64,000 nt of DNA from Setophaga petechia (lineage: Eukaryota; Chordata; Aves; Passeriformes; Parulidae): contig JANCRA010000114.1 of assembly GCA_024362935.1 (NCBI GenBank), forward strand, positions 62,001 through 126,000, written 5' to 3'. Shown piece after piece: positions 23,325 to 34,478 of the stretch. The notes under the pieces were generated by a model. The model did not search any database and was not told the origin of the DNA. It saw only the letters and a list, made by a program, of their open reading frames with translations. Within the stretch, counting starts at the first letter, position 1; each line of letters opens with the position of its first letter. A program made the position numbers and the translations under genes.

Positions 23325-23745
23325 TTATTCCTGGTGCCCACCCCAGATGGCTCTAAAATGGACGTAGCACTTGGGGCGCTGGTTGGGAAGAATCACTTCC
23401 CTGGAAGCACAGGGAAGGATCACTGCCCTGCTCCTGCTGGCCACACCATTCCTGATCCAGGCCAGGAGCCATTTGCCTTCTTGCCCACCTGGGCACACTG
23501 CTGCCTCATGTCCAGCCTGCTGTCCATCAGTCCCTGCAGGTCCCTTGCTGCCTGGCTGCTCTCCAGCCACTCTGTCCCCAGCCTGTAGTGCTGCAGGGGT
23601 TGTTGTGGCCAAAGTGCAGACCCGGCACATGGATTTGTTAAACCTCACCTTGGATTTTGGCCTTGGATCCAGCCTGTCCAGGTTCCTTGTGCACACCCCT
23701 CCTATTCTCCCTCAGATCAACACTCCCAGCCAACTTGGTGTCATC
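23325..23745 (-). mobile_element. CR1 LINE fragment (reverse transcriptase C-terminal part)
   Basis: On the minus strand the sequence reads as decayed CR1 ORF2 downstream of the reverse-transcriptase core (regions resembling [22 protein letters not shown]). It stops abruptly at the 38-bp minisatellite at about 23,750. Mirror partner 45,360-45,750. Frames are broken. Confidence 0.7.
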
Positions 23746-23759
23746 TGCAAAGATGTCCT

Positions 23760-24325
23760 TGGTTCCATGGGGCCCCTCAGTGTCACAATGGTCCTTTGGT
23801 CACACCAGGCCCTGCGCTGTCACACTGGTCTCCTTGGTTCCATGGGTCCCAAAACGTGGCAATGGTCTCTTTGGTTCAATGGGGCTTCACAGTGTCACAA
23901 TGTTCTCGTTGGTGCTGCAGTTTCACAGTGGCCCCTAGGTTCCATTGGGCCCCCGGGTGTCACAATGGCCCCATGGTTACATGAGGTCCCACAGTGTCAC
24001 AATGATCTCTGTGGTTCCACAAGTCCCCTCAGTGTCACAATGGACTCCTTGTTTCCACAAAGCCACACAGCGTCACAATAATCTTCCATATTCCTGGAGG
24101 CCCCATCATGTTACAGTGGCCCCTTGGTTACACGAGGCCCTGCAGTGTCACAATGGCCTCTGTGGTTCCACGAGGACCCAGAGTGTCACAGGGCACTCCC
24201 TGGTTCCATTTGGCCCCACAGCACCACAATGGACCCCTGGTTCTGTGGGGCTGCACTGTGTCACCATGGTTCCCTTAGTTCCACAAGGCCCTGCAGTGTC
24301 ACAATGGCCCCAGAGTGTCCCAATC
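23760..24325 (+). repeat. 38-bp minisatellite array
   Basis: About fifteen units of the 37-38-base repeat in forward orientation (for example two successive units of 37 and 38 bases at about 23,960-24,035). It lies between two CR1 fragments. The mirror partner is 44,650-45,360. Confidence 0.85.
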
Positions 24326-26305
24326 ATCACAGAATGACAGAATCAAATAGGCTGGAAAAGACCTTTGGGATCATCAAGTCCAACCAATGCCCTAATACTG
24401 CCTTGTCACCCAGACCATGCCACCAAGTGCCACTGGAGAGGGACACTGACTCTGCCACCTCCCCCCTGGCCAGCCCATTCCAGTTCCCACTCACCCTTTC
24501 TGTGAAGAACTTCGTCCTATTGTCCAGCCTGAACCTCCCCTGGTGCAGCTTAAGGCTGTGTCTTCTTGTCCTGCCCTCCAGCAGATCCGCACTCACCCCC
24601 AGCTTTGTGCCATCTGCAATTTGTGAATGGGGGACTCGATCCCCTCACCCAGATCATCAGTGAAGATATTAAACAGGACTGGGCCCAGCACAGATCCCTG
24701 GGGACAGCACCAGGGCCTGGACACCAGCTGGGTGCAGCACCATCCCCACCACTCTCTGGGCCAGCCTCCAGCCAGCTCTTCAATCTCCCAGCCAGGAGGG
24801 AACCTGCCCAAGCCGTGGGCTGCAGCTTTTCCAGGGAATGCTGTCAGAGACAGTGTCAAAGGCTCTGCTGAATCCAGGCACACAACATCCACAGCCTTTC
24901 CCACATCCACAGGTGGGTCACCTGGTCATAAAAGGAGACCAGGTTGGTCAGGCAGGACCTGCCACCCCTAAATCCACGCTGGCTGGCTCTGACCCCTCGG
25001 CCATCCTGTGGGTGCCCTGTGATGGCACTCAAGGTGATCTGTTCCATAACCTTGCCAGGCACCCAGGTCAGGCTGACAGGCCTGGAGTTCCCCAGATCCT
25101 CCTGCCAGCCCTTCTTGGGGATGGGCTCACACTGGCACCTCCAGTGCTCTGGGACCTCCCTGGGGAGCCAGGACTGATGGTAAATGATGGAGAGCAGCTT
25201 GGGGAGCTCATCCACCAGCTCCCGGATCCCATCTGATCCCATACACCTCTAAGCATCTGAGTGGCTCAGCAGGTCACCAACTGCTTCCTCCTGGATTCCA
25301 GGGGGCTGTTCTGCTGCCTGTGCCCATCTGCCAGCTCAGGAGAACACTTGTCCTGAGGACGGCCTGTCCTAATATTGAAAATTGAGACAAACAAGGGGTT
25401 AAGTAGCTCAGATTTTTCTTTATCTTTAGTTACTATATTCTCCACTGCAATCAATAAAGAGTAGAGGTTCTCCTTCTCCCTCCTTTTGATATAAATTTTT
25501 TTATAAAAATATTTTATTTTTTTACAGAGGCTGATAGTTTCAGCTCTAATTGAGCTTTCACCTCTCAACTTCTCTTTCTGCTTAACCTAACGACACCCTT
25601 AAACACTTCCTGCATTGCTGGTCCTTTTTCCTCTTTAGTTCCCACAAAAGCTCCATGGGCAGCCAGGCCAGACATTTTCCTCACCAGCTCAATATTTGCC
25701 TGCTGCACTGAGACAGGCTGCTCTTTCCCCCTTAAGATTAATTTCTTGAAATGTCTGCATCCTTCCCGGACCCCATTTTTTTTTAAGGGCTGTTTCCCTT
25801 AAAAGAATCAGGACCTGATTTGGTACTCTGTTGTAGGTGTTCACAGGGGTTTGTTAGAGGATGGATGAGACAGGATCTTGATTCCATGATCAGAAGGCTA
25901 GATTTATTATATTGTGATATATATACAGCATTATAACTATGCTACCTAGAGATAGAAAAGCAAGAGGCTTCTTCAGAAGCTGCTATGCTAAGAAAAGAGA
26001 TAGCAAGGAATGAAAAACAAGGCTCTGTGTCTCGGCGGAGACGACAGCAAGTCCATTGTGAGTGGTCAGTAGGTCCAAACATCTACAGGGGACCAATCAC
26101 GGGTGGAACTGTTGCATTCCACAGCAGCAGATAATAATTGTTTACATTGCTGCTAAAACCTTTCAGCTCCAGCAAGGAAAAATCCTAAGAAAGGATTTTT
26201 CAAGAAGAATGTCTGTGACAGTACTCCCCAAATCAGCATCCTAAACAGGCCAAAGTCTGCCCTTCCTAATTCCAGTGTAGAAGTTTTGTTGCTGCTCCTC
26301 CTTCT
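24325..26305 (-). mobile_element. CR1 LINE, 5'-truncated, interrupted by an LTR
   Basis: On the minus strand this is a non-LTR retrotransposon of the avian CR1 family. The 3' end shows the typical GTTGGACTTGATGATCCC word followed by TGATTCTGTC-like sequence. Upstream lies ORF2 reverse-transcriptase sequence, including WRCQCEPIPKKGWQEDL, RPVSLTWVPGKVMEQI, RASQRGFRGGRSCLTNL and PQGSVLGPVLFNIFTDDL. Further upstream is a piece of the linker before the reverse transcriptase (VTKDKEKSELLNPLF). The catalytic YADD-type segment is lost in an internal deletion. Several frameshifts and stops make it inactive. A solo LTR (25,829-26,220) splits its 5' part. The orthologous insertion lies at 43,060-44,650 in the right arm. 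Confidence 0.88.
25829..26220 (-). mobile_element. Solo LTR, 392 bp, with perfect 6-bp target duplication
   Basis: The element begins TGTTGTAGG and ends CTGTGACA on the plus strand (TG...CA) and is flanked by GTACTC at 25,823-25,828 and again at 26,221-26,226. The mirror position in the right arm (about 43,133-43,138, GAGTAC) has one copy of the target and no insertion. On the minus strand it starts TGTCACAGACATTC, wording I recall from an abundant passerine LTR family; TTTATT near 25,912 gives the minus-strand AATAAA. It inserted into the CR1 after the arms were formed. Confidence 0.9.
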
Positions 26306-26900
26306 TCCACAGAACATTGAAAACTTGATTATTTCATGGTCACTGTGCCCCAGGCAGCCTCTGAGCCCCACATCTGCCCCCAGCCCTTCTCTGGTTTTGA
26401 ACAGCAGCAGACAGAGCTTTCCTTGGCAGTGAGAGTGTTACCAAAAATTCAGTAAAAAAGAAAACTCCTTAACACCAATGTAGCATTAAGAAGCAGCATT
26501 CTTTATTCAGCTGGATGTACGGGGGATAGCTCCTCCCAAAGCCATGCAGGCTGAGAACAGGAAAGTTTCTGTTTATTTTCTGCATTTTGCACACATATTC
26601 ATTGATTGTACCAGACTAGACATACATATGATAATCATTTCCCCAAAATTATTAACATATTTCCCCTCCCCTTTCCCAGGCATTCTTCTGTCCTGGGGGT
26701 CTCTCTGGTGGTCCCTGGTGGTCGTGGACCCCAATGTTCCAGTGGGCCTGGCTGAGCTGGCAGGACACTGAGGCTGCTGAACTTCCAGTTCCCCTTCTCA
26801 GACAATGGACATTGTGTGGTTTCCATGGGCCTGGGGTTTTGGAGAACAAGCTCCAGGTGTGAGCTCGCCTGGTGGAGACAATTTATCATCTGGTAACATG
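26305..26900. mobile_element. Probable LTR-type insertion specific to the left arm
   Basis: About 600 bases absent from the right arm at the corresponding point (about 43,045). The stretch around 26,455-26,540 (TAGCATTAAGAAGCAGCATTC, TTTATTCAGCTGGATG) resembles avian ERV LTR sequence with a minus-strand AATAAA. Clean borders and target duplication were not found, so a right-arm deletion remains possible. Confidence 0.4.
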
Positions 26901-27640
26901 AGGTGACAGAGTGGGCTATGACATCACAGAGTGGGGTATGTGAGGTCATTGAGCAGCTATGACATCATAGCCTCTGTGACATCACAGAGCAGGCCGTGAC
27001 ATCAGAGGTCAAAGGTCAGGCATCACAGAGCAGACTATGACATCACGGAGTTGGCTGTGACATCAGAGACCATCTGTGTGACATTAGAGAATGGGCTGTG
27101 ACATCACAGAGCAGGCTGTGACATCCCAGAGGGGCTGTGTGACATCCCAGCAGGGCTGTGTCAGGTCACTGGGTTGGTCACTCTGCCCCAGCTCCCCCTC
27201 ACAGTTTCTCCCAACAAGTCCAATGCTGTCCATGCCCAGCAGGGTCCCTGTCCCCCGGGATCCCCCCAGCCCACCTGGAGCCACAGCCTCCAGCAAAGGA
27301 TGTTCCACAGGATCCACCCCAGAGCCTGACATGGGGACAAGGGGCCAGGGCTGTGTGACCAGGATATCAAGTACAGGGATTATCCAGGTCACTGTGGCCT
27401 GGTTTGGGTTGCTCAGGGCAGGAAAGATGTCTGGCAGCTGGAGCAGGGTCTGGGAAGGGCCTCCAAGGTGGGGCTGGAGCCCTTGGGCTGTGAGCAGAGG
27501 CTGAGGGAGCTGGGCTTGTCCAGCCCCGAGCAGGGAAGGCTGAGGGGCTCCTCATCCCAGCCTGGCAGTGCCAGCCAGGAGGGGATGGAGAACACAGAGC
27601 CAGGCTCTTCACCGGGGGCCTGGTGGGAGACAAAAGCCAA
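26880..27640 (+). repeat. TGACATCA array plus GC-rich module plus CR1-like piece
   Basis: 26,880-27,150 contains about ten copies of a 20-30-base repeat with GTGACATCACAGA. It is followed by a GC-rich module (27,150-27,390) shared with 33,780-34,110, 37,150-37,400 and 42,590-42,790. Then 27,400-27,560 has the words GCTGAGGGAGCTGGGCTTG and AGGGAAGGCTGAGGGG, resembling the RLRELGLFS region of CR1 ORF2. No gene. Confidence 0.75.
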
Positions 27641-27649
27641 TGGGTGGAA

Positions 27650-29205
27650 GGGGAAAGAGGGGAGATCAGCCAGGACAGGAGGAGATGAAATGAGTCAGGC
27701 TGGTTTCAGCATTTCCTCAATACCAAGAGCAGTCTGACCTCCCTTCTCCTTCCACCACTGACAGCTTTGCAAATCAGGAATTGTTGGAGCTGTTTTTCCC
27801 CCACTCCAGGGCGAGCATTCTGAAACAACAACTTAAATGTGTTTATATCTATCACAGAACCACGTTTGTCTGAAATGAATTTTAGTATGGAAATCACTTG
27901 TGGATGTGGACTCATCAGACGCTGCTGGCATGTTGCACATAGCTCAGGGAGGAGTGTGATTGTTATTAAATTGTGTCCTGTTCAACCCTGGTCTGTTGGC
28001 ATGAATAGAAACTTTCTGAGCCTCTGAGTCTCAGCAGTGCCTTTTCCCTCAAATAACACAAACCTGATGAGCTGTGGTTCCCACTCCAGGGGCTGCACTT
28101 GGACCTCCCTCCATAGCCAGAGCAGAGCTCCCTTGTCCCAGGGAGTCCCTGGCAATGCAGGGATGAAGGAAGGAGGACAGACTGTGGGGATCAGGGGCAG
28201 GGCAGAGCCAGGGAGAAGAATGACTTTTGCATGTGATGGAGCTGTGCCTTCCCTTGGCTTTGTTGGCTGACAACAAAGTGTTGTGTCTCGGGCAGCTCCT
28301 TCTCCAAGGAAAGCAGGTGGGAGTTGGAGCCAAGGAGCTGAAAGCTGCAGGTGCAGCCTGAGCTGGAGGGAGCTCAGATTTGTACAAGGCTGCTCTGAGT
28401 GCCAGGGCTTGGATGGGGGAAATGGTGGGGTGGGGATAGGGACAGATTCTGATTGATTGTCAGCCATGAAGGGTATTGATTGTCATATCTATTCAAACTG
28501 CATGGGGAGGTACTTGGATTCAGTGTCAATTGGAGATTGCACCTATCAATAAATTAACAAAAAAAAAAAAAAAAACAAAAAACCTAAACAGGACCTAAAA
28601 AATATTTTCTCACTGTCTTTTTAAATATCATGTATTCACTTTCAATACACTACTGAGATCTACTTAACTACAAAAGATGTGGAAACTGAAATCAAATTAT
28701 TCCCTGAGGCTTGGCTTGTGAAGGTGTTCTGAATGTTAATGAGCCCTGGGACACTGAATTCCTGCACTGAAGAGCTGAAGGCTGAAGAAGCCTCTGCAGC
28801 AGGAAAATTCAGCAGCAGCCTCCAAGGTGCTGAGGATGTCAGCAGCCCCCACTGAGGCCATCCCTGCCCAGAGAGCGTGGGGCAATGGGCAGACAAGGAG
28901 AGCGTCCCTGGGGCTGGGGCAGCACAACTCAGAGGCACCAGCGGCTCCAGCTGGGCAATGGAGTGTGGGATGTGGCTGGGAAAGCCCTGCCTGGGCTGGG
29001 CCAAGCAGGACACACAAGCCCTGACTGCCATCCCCCAAACCACTCTCTCATGGAGACATTTAAAAGGAATTACAATTGTTTGTTTCCTCTGCTTTGGACT
29101 CCTTGGAGAAATATCAACAAGAGATTCTGAGGAGCTCAAAACAAGAAAACAGCCTTTACTGGGAACTTTAGAAAATCATAGAAACTTTGGCAAAAGGTTT
29201 ATTAT
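27650..29205. other. Conserved arm segment, no recognised gene
   Basis: Mirror partner of about 40,780-42,300, well conserved in parts (for example 28,740-29,030). Open frames up to 161 codons occur in several registers in both arms but none shows a family motif. A homopolymer A run lies at about 28,559-28,575; the right arm has only a shorter run of T there (about 41,383-41,394). Confidence 0.6.
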
Positions 29206-29210
29206 GACAT

Positions 29211-30788
29211 TGTAGTGATTATGGTTTGTTAATTAAAGATTTTTCTAATCTTGAGATTTTTTAATTAATTGATTGATGAGTGTGGTGGCTTTTAGTGTCA
29301 GTTAATTATGTATGTATTTATTTTGTTGTGAGATAGGATTGCGAGAAAGGTAAAGTAGGCTTTACATTTTTAGAGGGTATGAAGAAAATTTTATTAAAAG
29401 TAAATAAAAGAAAAAAGGTAGTAAGAATTAAAATAAACACTTTAGAACACTTTTTTTTCTTTACAACTTCTTTTTACTGAAAATGTAAAGAAACGAAGCT
29501 TAAAAGTTCTAGTTGGTTTACTATTTCTAGAATAGGCTTTTTTTTTTTTTTGTTTAGTTTGGGAAAGAAGTTTTTCTTGTTAAGGTTATGGAGATTTTTT
29601 TACAAGAAAAAAATACAGGTTTCTTTGAGTTTCTTGGTTTTTTCTGGGATAACAATTGTCTGGGGAACTTTATTATTTTTGTTAGTTATTGCAGAGCTGT
29701 TTTTATTCCTACAAGTTTTTTAAAGTTTGTTTATGGGCCATGTCAACTTATGGGGTATTTTTTTAAAGTGAATTCTTTAAAGGTGTAAGTGTTTATTATT
29801 TACTTTAAAATCTTTTTTTATCTCTGCGAATAGAGATCTCTCAAGGCTTTTGGATTACTTTATTTTCTTTTTTTTTCTGCTTAAACTTTTTATGAAATTA
29901 CAGTTATTTTTATATTTGTTATTTTAGTATGTAAGTTTTTGTTTGATAATTATTTTGAATATTTTTATTTTTTATAGATTTGTGTATTATAAAGGATTTT
30001 TTCTTTATAGTTAAGAGGATTGTAGTGTTATGATTAAAGTATTTTTTTCTTCTTTTTAATGTGGGATTTAATTTCTTCTTTACTGACTTTGATGATTTTA
30101 TGTAGATTTTTTGTATGCATGCATTTTGGTTTTTTCTTTTACTTGAGGGAGCATTGAAGTATTGAAAGGGTTAACACTTGACATGCCGGCATCTTGTGGT
30201 GGAAGTTGTGGTTGGATTGTGTTAGGATTGTTTTTTAAGGTTGGTTTTTGGGATTTTTTGTGTTTAATTTTAGTTGTAGGCTTATTTTGTATGGGTTCTC
30301 AGTTGTAGGTTGTAGGGGTTTTTGGTTTGAGTTGTGTTGGGGGGAGGGGACTTGATGGTAAGATTTAACAGCAGTGGCTGGCTTTGTTCTGGTTGGGGTT
30401 TTGTAGCCTCTTTTGTTTCCCTGTTTGGCAGTTGTTGGGGTTTGGTTTGGTCAGAATGGGGCCGATGGGGAGGGGCAGCCTGGGAAGGGGGAAGGAGCTC
30501 GACCCACGGCAGGGTTGCTTGGTTTGGTTTGGTTTGGTTTGGTTTGGTTTGGTTTGGTTTGGTTTGGGTTTGGTTTGGTTTGGTTTGGTTTGGTTTGGTT
30601 CAGATGGGGGCTGGGGCCCGCTGCTTCTTTGTTGACTGGAAAAGAAAGAGGAGGTTCCTGGGCTTTTTCATCTTTAACATTTGTGTTTCACAGAGGCGTG
30701 TTCAGTATCTCAGTGGTTTAACAGATTGTCAGTTACACAAAACGTTTTGTATTACTTTTTAAAATTCTTCTTATGTCAAGCTACGACA
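29211..30788 (-). mobile_element. Solo LTR, 1,578 bp, C-depleted, with 5-bp target duplication
   Basis: The element starts TGTAGTGATTATGG and ends CTACGACA and is flanked by GACAT at 29,206-29,210 and 30,789-30,793. The right arm shows the empty site (ATGTC, 40,754-40,758). The polyadenylation signal reads on the minus strand (TTTTATTAAAAG region near 29,390), so the coding strand is probably minus. A second copy of the same family is at 49,660 to about 50,940. Compared with that copy, this one has T where the other has C at very many sites, and across 29,215-30,330 C is clearly rarer than G on the plus strand. It contains a GGTTT pentanucleotide run at 30,515-30,600. No coding capacity. Confidence 0.85.
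30515..30600 (+). repeat. (GGTTT)n pentanucleotide microsatellite
   Basis: About seventeen near-perfect GGTTT copies with one extra G in the middle. It lies inside the solo LTR and is absent from the sister LTR copy. Frames crossing it encode a WFGLV repeat, which is an artefact. Confidence 0.95.
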
Positions 30789-30799
30789 GACATTCAATC

Positions 30800-31330
30800 A
30801 ACAATAAACACTTCTCAAAGAATTGACTTGGCCCATTGAACTTCACAAACTCTAAACCTGTTCGAATTAATGTATATCAAAATTTGCATGATCATAATAA
30901 CAGAAGAAGATGACCCAGAAAGAGAGAAGGACAAAAAAGATAGAGACAGGAGCAGCACACAGCTACCAACTCCTGGATTCCAGCACTGTTCAGATGGAAA
31001 TTCCAAGATGATCCAGGGTCAAGATGTGTGCTTGCCTTGTGGTCAGCCTTCAATACCCCTTGGTCTTGCTGGGCCCTTCCCCCAGGTGGGGCTTGGGCTC
31101 ATTTGGTCCCTCAGGAGCTGGGCTGGGGGCTGCAGAGGTGGCTGTGGAGCATTGCCTGTGCTGTGCCAGGGACTGGCAGCCACTGCTGGGGTGGGATAGA
31201 GGCTCTGGGGGGATTGGGGTTCCAGGGCAGGGCAGGGCTGGGGTTCCAGGGCAGGGCAAGGCTGGACCTGCCCTTTCATCTCCCATACATGAAATGTTTC
31301 AAGCCAACAATCTCTTCCAGTCTGTCACAC
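30800..31330. other. Conserved arm segment, no gene
   Basis: Mirror partner of 40,240-40,775. It includes a duplicated GGGGTTCCAGGGCAGGGC word (31,215-31,260), also duplicated in the right arm. No coding family recognised. Confidence 0.6.
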
Positions 31331-32660
31331 AGGGAATGTTGGAGGTGGAACCCACATTTGGCCATAGGCACCTGGACTAGAAGGACAGTTCTTTTCCATT
31401 GGAAGGAAAGCACGGAGCCCTAGTGTTTGGAAGGCAGGTGAGAGCCTCACTAGGCCAAGGTCAGCCAGACTTGTCAGGAATGGCAGATTTTGTCTGGAAG
31501 CAGGCTTTGGATTTAAGGAATTTTGGACATGGAACCCCAATCTCACCCATGGGTACCTGGAGAAGCAGGATGGTTCTTTTTCATAAGAAGGAAAGCATTG
31601 AGCCTTCCCCAGTGTTTTTGGGACAGATAGGAAGTGACCCTTGTAAACCATTTCCAGCCAGGCTTCTCCTGGCAATATTCCTGTGGGAACAATCTCTAGA
31701 TATGAGGAAATTTGGAGGAGAAATCCCAATTCTGGCCTAGCGTGCCTGGAGGAGAAGGACAGACCTTTTCCATAGGAAAGAAAGTACAGAAGACCAGTGT
31801 TTCAATAGCAGATAAGAAGAGACCCTCAGCATGCCAAGGTTAAATGGACCAGTCAGGCAGTCCATGGGAGGTCAAACCAACAGGACCTTTTCTGTGTTCC
31901 CTTGGTTTTATGGGGCCCCATAGTGTCACAATGGCGCCTTGATTACAAAAAGATCTGTAGTGTCACAATGATCCCAACGATTCCATAAGGCCTTGTGGTG
32001 TCTCAATGGTCTCCATGGTTCCCCAGGCCCCACAATGTCACGTGACTCCTCTGTTCCATGAGCCCTGCAATGTCACAATGGACCTTTGGACCATGGGGGT
32101 TTGCAGTGCCACAATGGTGTCCTTTGTTTCCACAGTGTCACAATGGACCTTTGATGACAGGAGGCCCTTCTGCGTCACCCTGGAGCTTTGGTTCCATGCA
32201 GCCCTGCAGTGTCACAAAGGCCTCTTGGTTTCACCAGGCCCCACAGTATCACAATGGTCGTCTTGGTTCTGTGGGGACCCCCAGGGTCACAATGGTCTCA
32301 CTGGTTCCATGAGGTCTCACAGTGTCACAATGCTTTGCTTATTCCTTGGGGCCTCATAGTGTCACAATAGTCTCTATGATTCCATGAGTCCCCTCAGTGT
32401 CACAATGGCCCCTTGGTTCCATGACACCCTAAAGTGTAACAATGGCCTCCATTGTTCCATGGGGCCCTGTGGTGTCACAATGGACCCTTGGTTTGATGGG
32501 GCCTCTCTGTGGCACAATGATCTCTACATTCCATGGAGCCACACAGCATCAGTCCCGCCCCCTTGGTTCCATGAGGCCACACAGTGTCACAATGGTCCCT
32601 TGGTCTCACAGGACCCCACAGTGTCACAATGCTCCCTTGGTTCCATGGCCCTGTGCTGCT
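31330..32660 (+). repeat. Composite satellite: 190-bp units followed by 38-bp array
   Basis: 31,330-31,890 holds about three forward units of the 190-base repeat (CTTTTCCATTGGAAGGAAAGC, GCCAGACTTGTC, GGATTTAAGGAATTTTGG words). 31,890-32,660 is a forward 38-base array of about twenty units. The order, 190 then 38, is the same polarity as at 51,120-52,380 and the exact reverse of the minus-oriented clusters. Mirror partner 38,620-40,240. Confidence 0.85.
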
Positions 32661-34120
32661 GCATTCCCCCCTCCCCTTCTCAGCCCGCCCTGCCAGCTGA
32701 GAAATGCTCCTTGGGGCTCGGCCTTGGCCAACAACCCCTGGGCTCAGCTCCTCTGCAGCTCATCACAAACACTGTCTGCTCCAGCCACTGCTGCTGCCCA
32801 ACCAGCTCCTGCTTTCTGCAGGAGCAGCCCTGGGAACTGCTTTTGTTCCCTCCGAGGCACAACATCCCTGTTCTCACACTGCCAAAGAAAGCTGTTGGTG
32901 CCCAGTGCGGCCAGGATGAACCATTGCTGGGACTGCAGCCCCTCTCTTGGGGCCCTGCACACAGCGCTCCAAAAGGAGCCCTTGGAGCTCTCCTGGGCCA
33001 GCCACTCCCTCTGAGTGGGGCCTCTCCCAGCCGGGAACTCTCCCGTTTGCTGCACTCGGGGATCCCCAACAACCACGGAGCCTGGGCCGATCCCCCCACT
33101 CCTCCAGGCTCAACCCTTCACCCACTGCTGGGGAGATGCCAAAGGATCCACAGGGAGCATTTCCTGCCCTCAGGGGAATTTCTCACAGGTGCCTTGCACT
33201 GACTCTTTGTGTCTGTGTGCACACAGGAGTGCCTGTGCTGGGGAAATGTGGCAGAAATGCTGCTCTCTGAGGGGTTTGAGTGCCTTGGATAGCTGAGTCA
33301 GTCAGATAGCCAGATATCAGTAAGTAAGGGTAAGTCATAAGGTCTAAGCAAAGTTAAATGATACTAAGAGTTGTTCTTTTGCTAGGTTGTAAATTTTAAT
33401 TTGAGTATTTAGCTAAATTAAATATTGTAAAGTGTTATTCTTCTGTTAAATTACTAAGTCATAGGTTTTAATTTAGGTTAAACAGTGTTAAGTGCTGTTC
33501 TTTTGCTAAATTGTGAAGTTTAAGGTACCAGTTAAGGTCTCAGTTAACTCCTGTTAGGTTTGACCTCTGTAAACTGTTGGGCCATATTCCTTTTATCCTT
33601 GCTCTCAGTGTCCTTTTGTAACACACATACAGGGATAGCTCTCGGTTCATTTCTGGTTTGATTGCCTGGATTTTGTTTGGTTTTGTTGTTGCTTTGTTTC
33701 CTTGGTGTGCCTGAAGTGTCCACTCAGGAGCAGAGTGACTCTGGCCAAGGAATTTTGTGCTGCTGTCCCTTGATATTCAATCTGTTTTTTGCTGATCCCT
33801 TGCTGGGGATTTTTTCAGCGCTCTCAAGGCCTCGTTGGTAACAGGGTGAAGGAGCCCTGGCCCAGGCTCTGGCCCTGGGGGACACGGGGACGCTGCCGGG
33901 GGGTCCCTGTCCCCCTGTGCCACCCCCAGGGCCCTGGCCCCCCGTCCCCGTGTCAGGCTCTGGGGTCGATCTGGTGGAACATCCTCTGGGGGAGGCTGCG
34001 GGGCCGGGGGCGGGGGGACCCAGGGGGACAGGGGACCCCGCTGTGCACGAGCAGGGTTGGACTGCTCTGGGGGGAGCTGTGAGGGGGGCCGGGGCAGAGT
34101 GACCTCCCCAGTAACCTCAC
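32660..34120. other. Inner arm segment; conserved GC-rich module at its end
   Basis: 32,680-33,290 mirrors 38,000-38,590 with few differences and keeps frames open in several registers on both strands. 33,300-33,780 is AT-rich and less well conserved. 33,777-34,139 mirrors 37,133-37,504 almost perfectly: the 120- and 123-codon frames they encode differ at four residues and one short indel. No family is recognised, and the codon pattern (Pro/Gly/Arg-rich) is what GC-rich non-coding DNA gives. Confidence 0.55.
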
Positions 34121-34478
34121 ACGGCCCCTGTGATGTCACACAGCTCCTGTGATGTCACACAGCATCCTGTGATGTCACGCTGCCCTTGTGATGTCACACA
34201 GCCCCTGTGATGTCACAACGCCTTCTCTGTGATGTCATACAACAACCTGTGATGCCACATAGTCACCCTGTGAGTACTTACAGCCTCCTGTAGACACACA
34301 CAGCCCCTTGTGATGTCACAGCCCATATTATGATGTCACAATTAAGTAAAAAATTAATGTTGTGATCTAACACAGCATTTCTGTGATGTCACAGACAACT
34401 CTGTGATGTCACAACCCCCTCTGTGATGTCACAAAACCCTCTCTGTGATGTCATACTGCCACTCTGTAATGGCACAGC
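34120..34478 (-). repeat. TGATGTCA tandem array (inner left)
   Basis: About a dozen copies of a 20-27-base unit with GTGATGTCAC and a C/T-rich spacer. It follows the GC-rich module and abuts the solo LTR, which inserted within the array: CACAGC is present on both sides and TGATGTCA-type sequence resumes at about 35,195. Confidence 0.85.

Larger units (their letters stand above)
11990..34240 (+). repeat. Left arm of a giant imperfect palindrome
   Basis: Nearly every landmark here recurs in reverse order and orientation in 37,060-55,080. Anchor pairs (left / right): 12,010-12,310 / 54,660-55,080; 13,560-13,880 / 53,375-53,680; SINE 14,046-14,183 / 52,979-53,118; olfactory receptor 21,223-22,155 / 46,477-47,409; CR1 about 24,325-26,305 / 43,060-44,650; 28,736-29,038 / 40,928-41,266; 32,680-33,200 / 38,000-38,590; 33,777-34,139 / 37,133-37,504. 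The sum of paired coordinates rises from about 67,000 to about 71,300, in steps that match individual insertions in this arm. Confidence 0.9.

Noticed and set aside
23371..24337. Frames with repeated GSxGPxxVTMAPW-like residues
   Set aside because: They arise from the 37-38-base minisatellite; the register alternates between units, and the same pattern appears in every array on either strand.
30515..30600. Interstitial telomere repeat
   Set aside because: The unit is GGTTT, not TTAGGG; it is a pentanucleotide microsatellite in an LTR.
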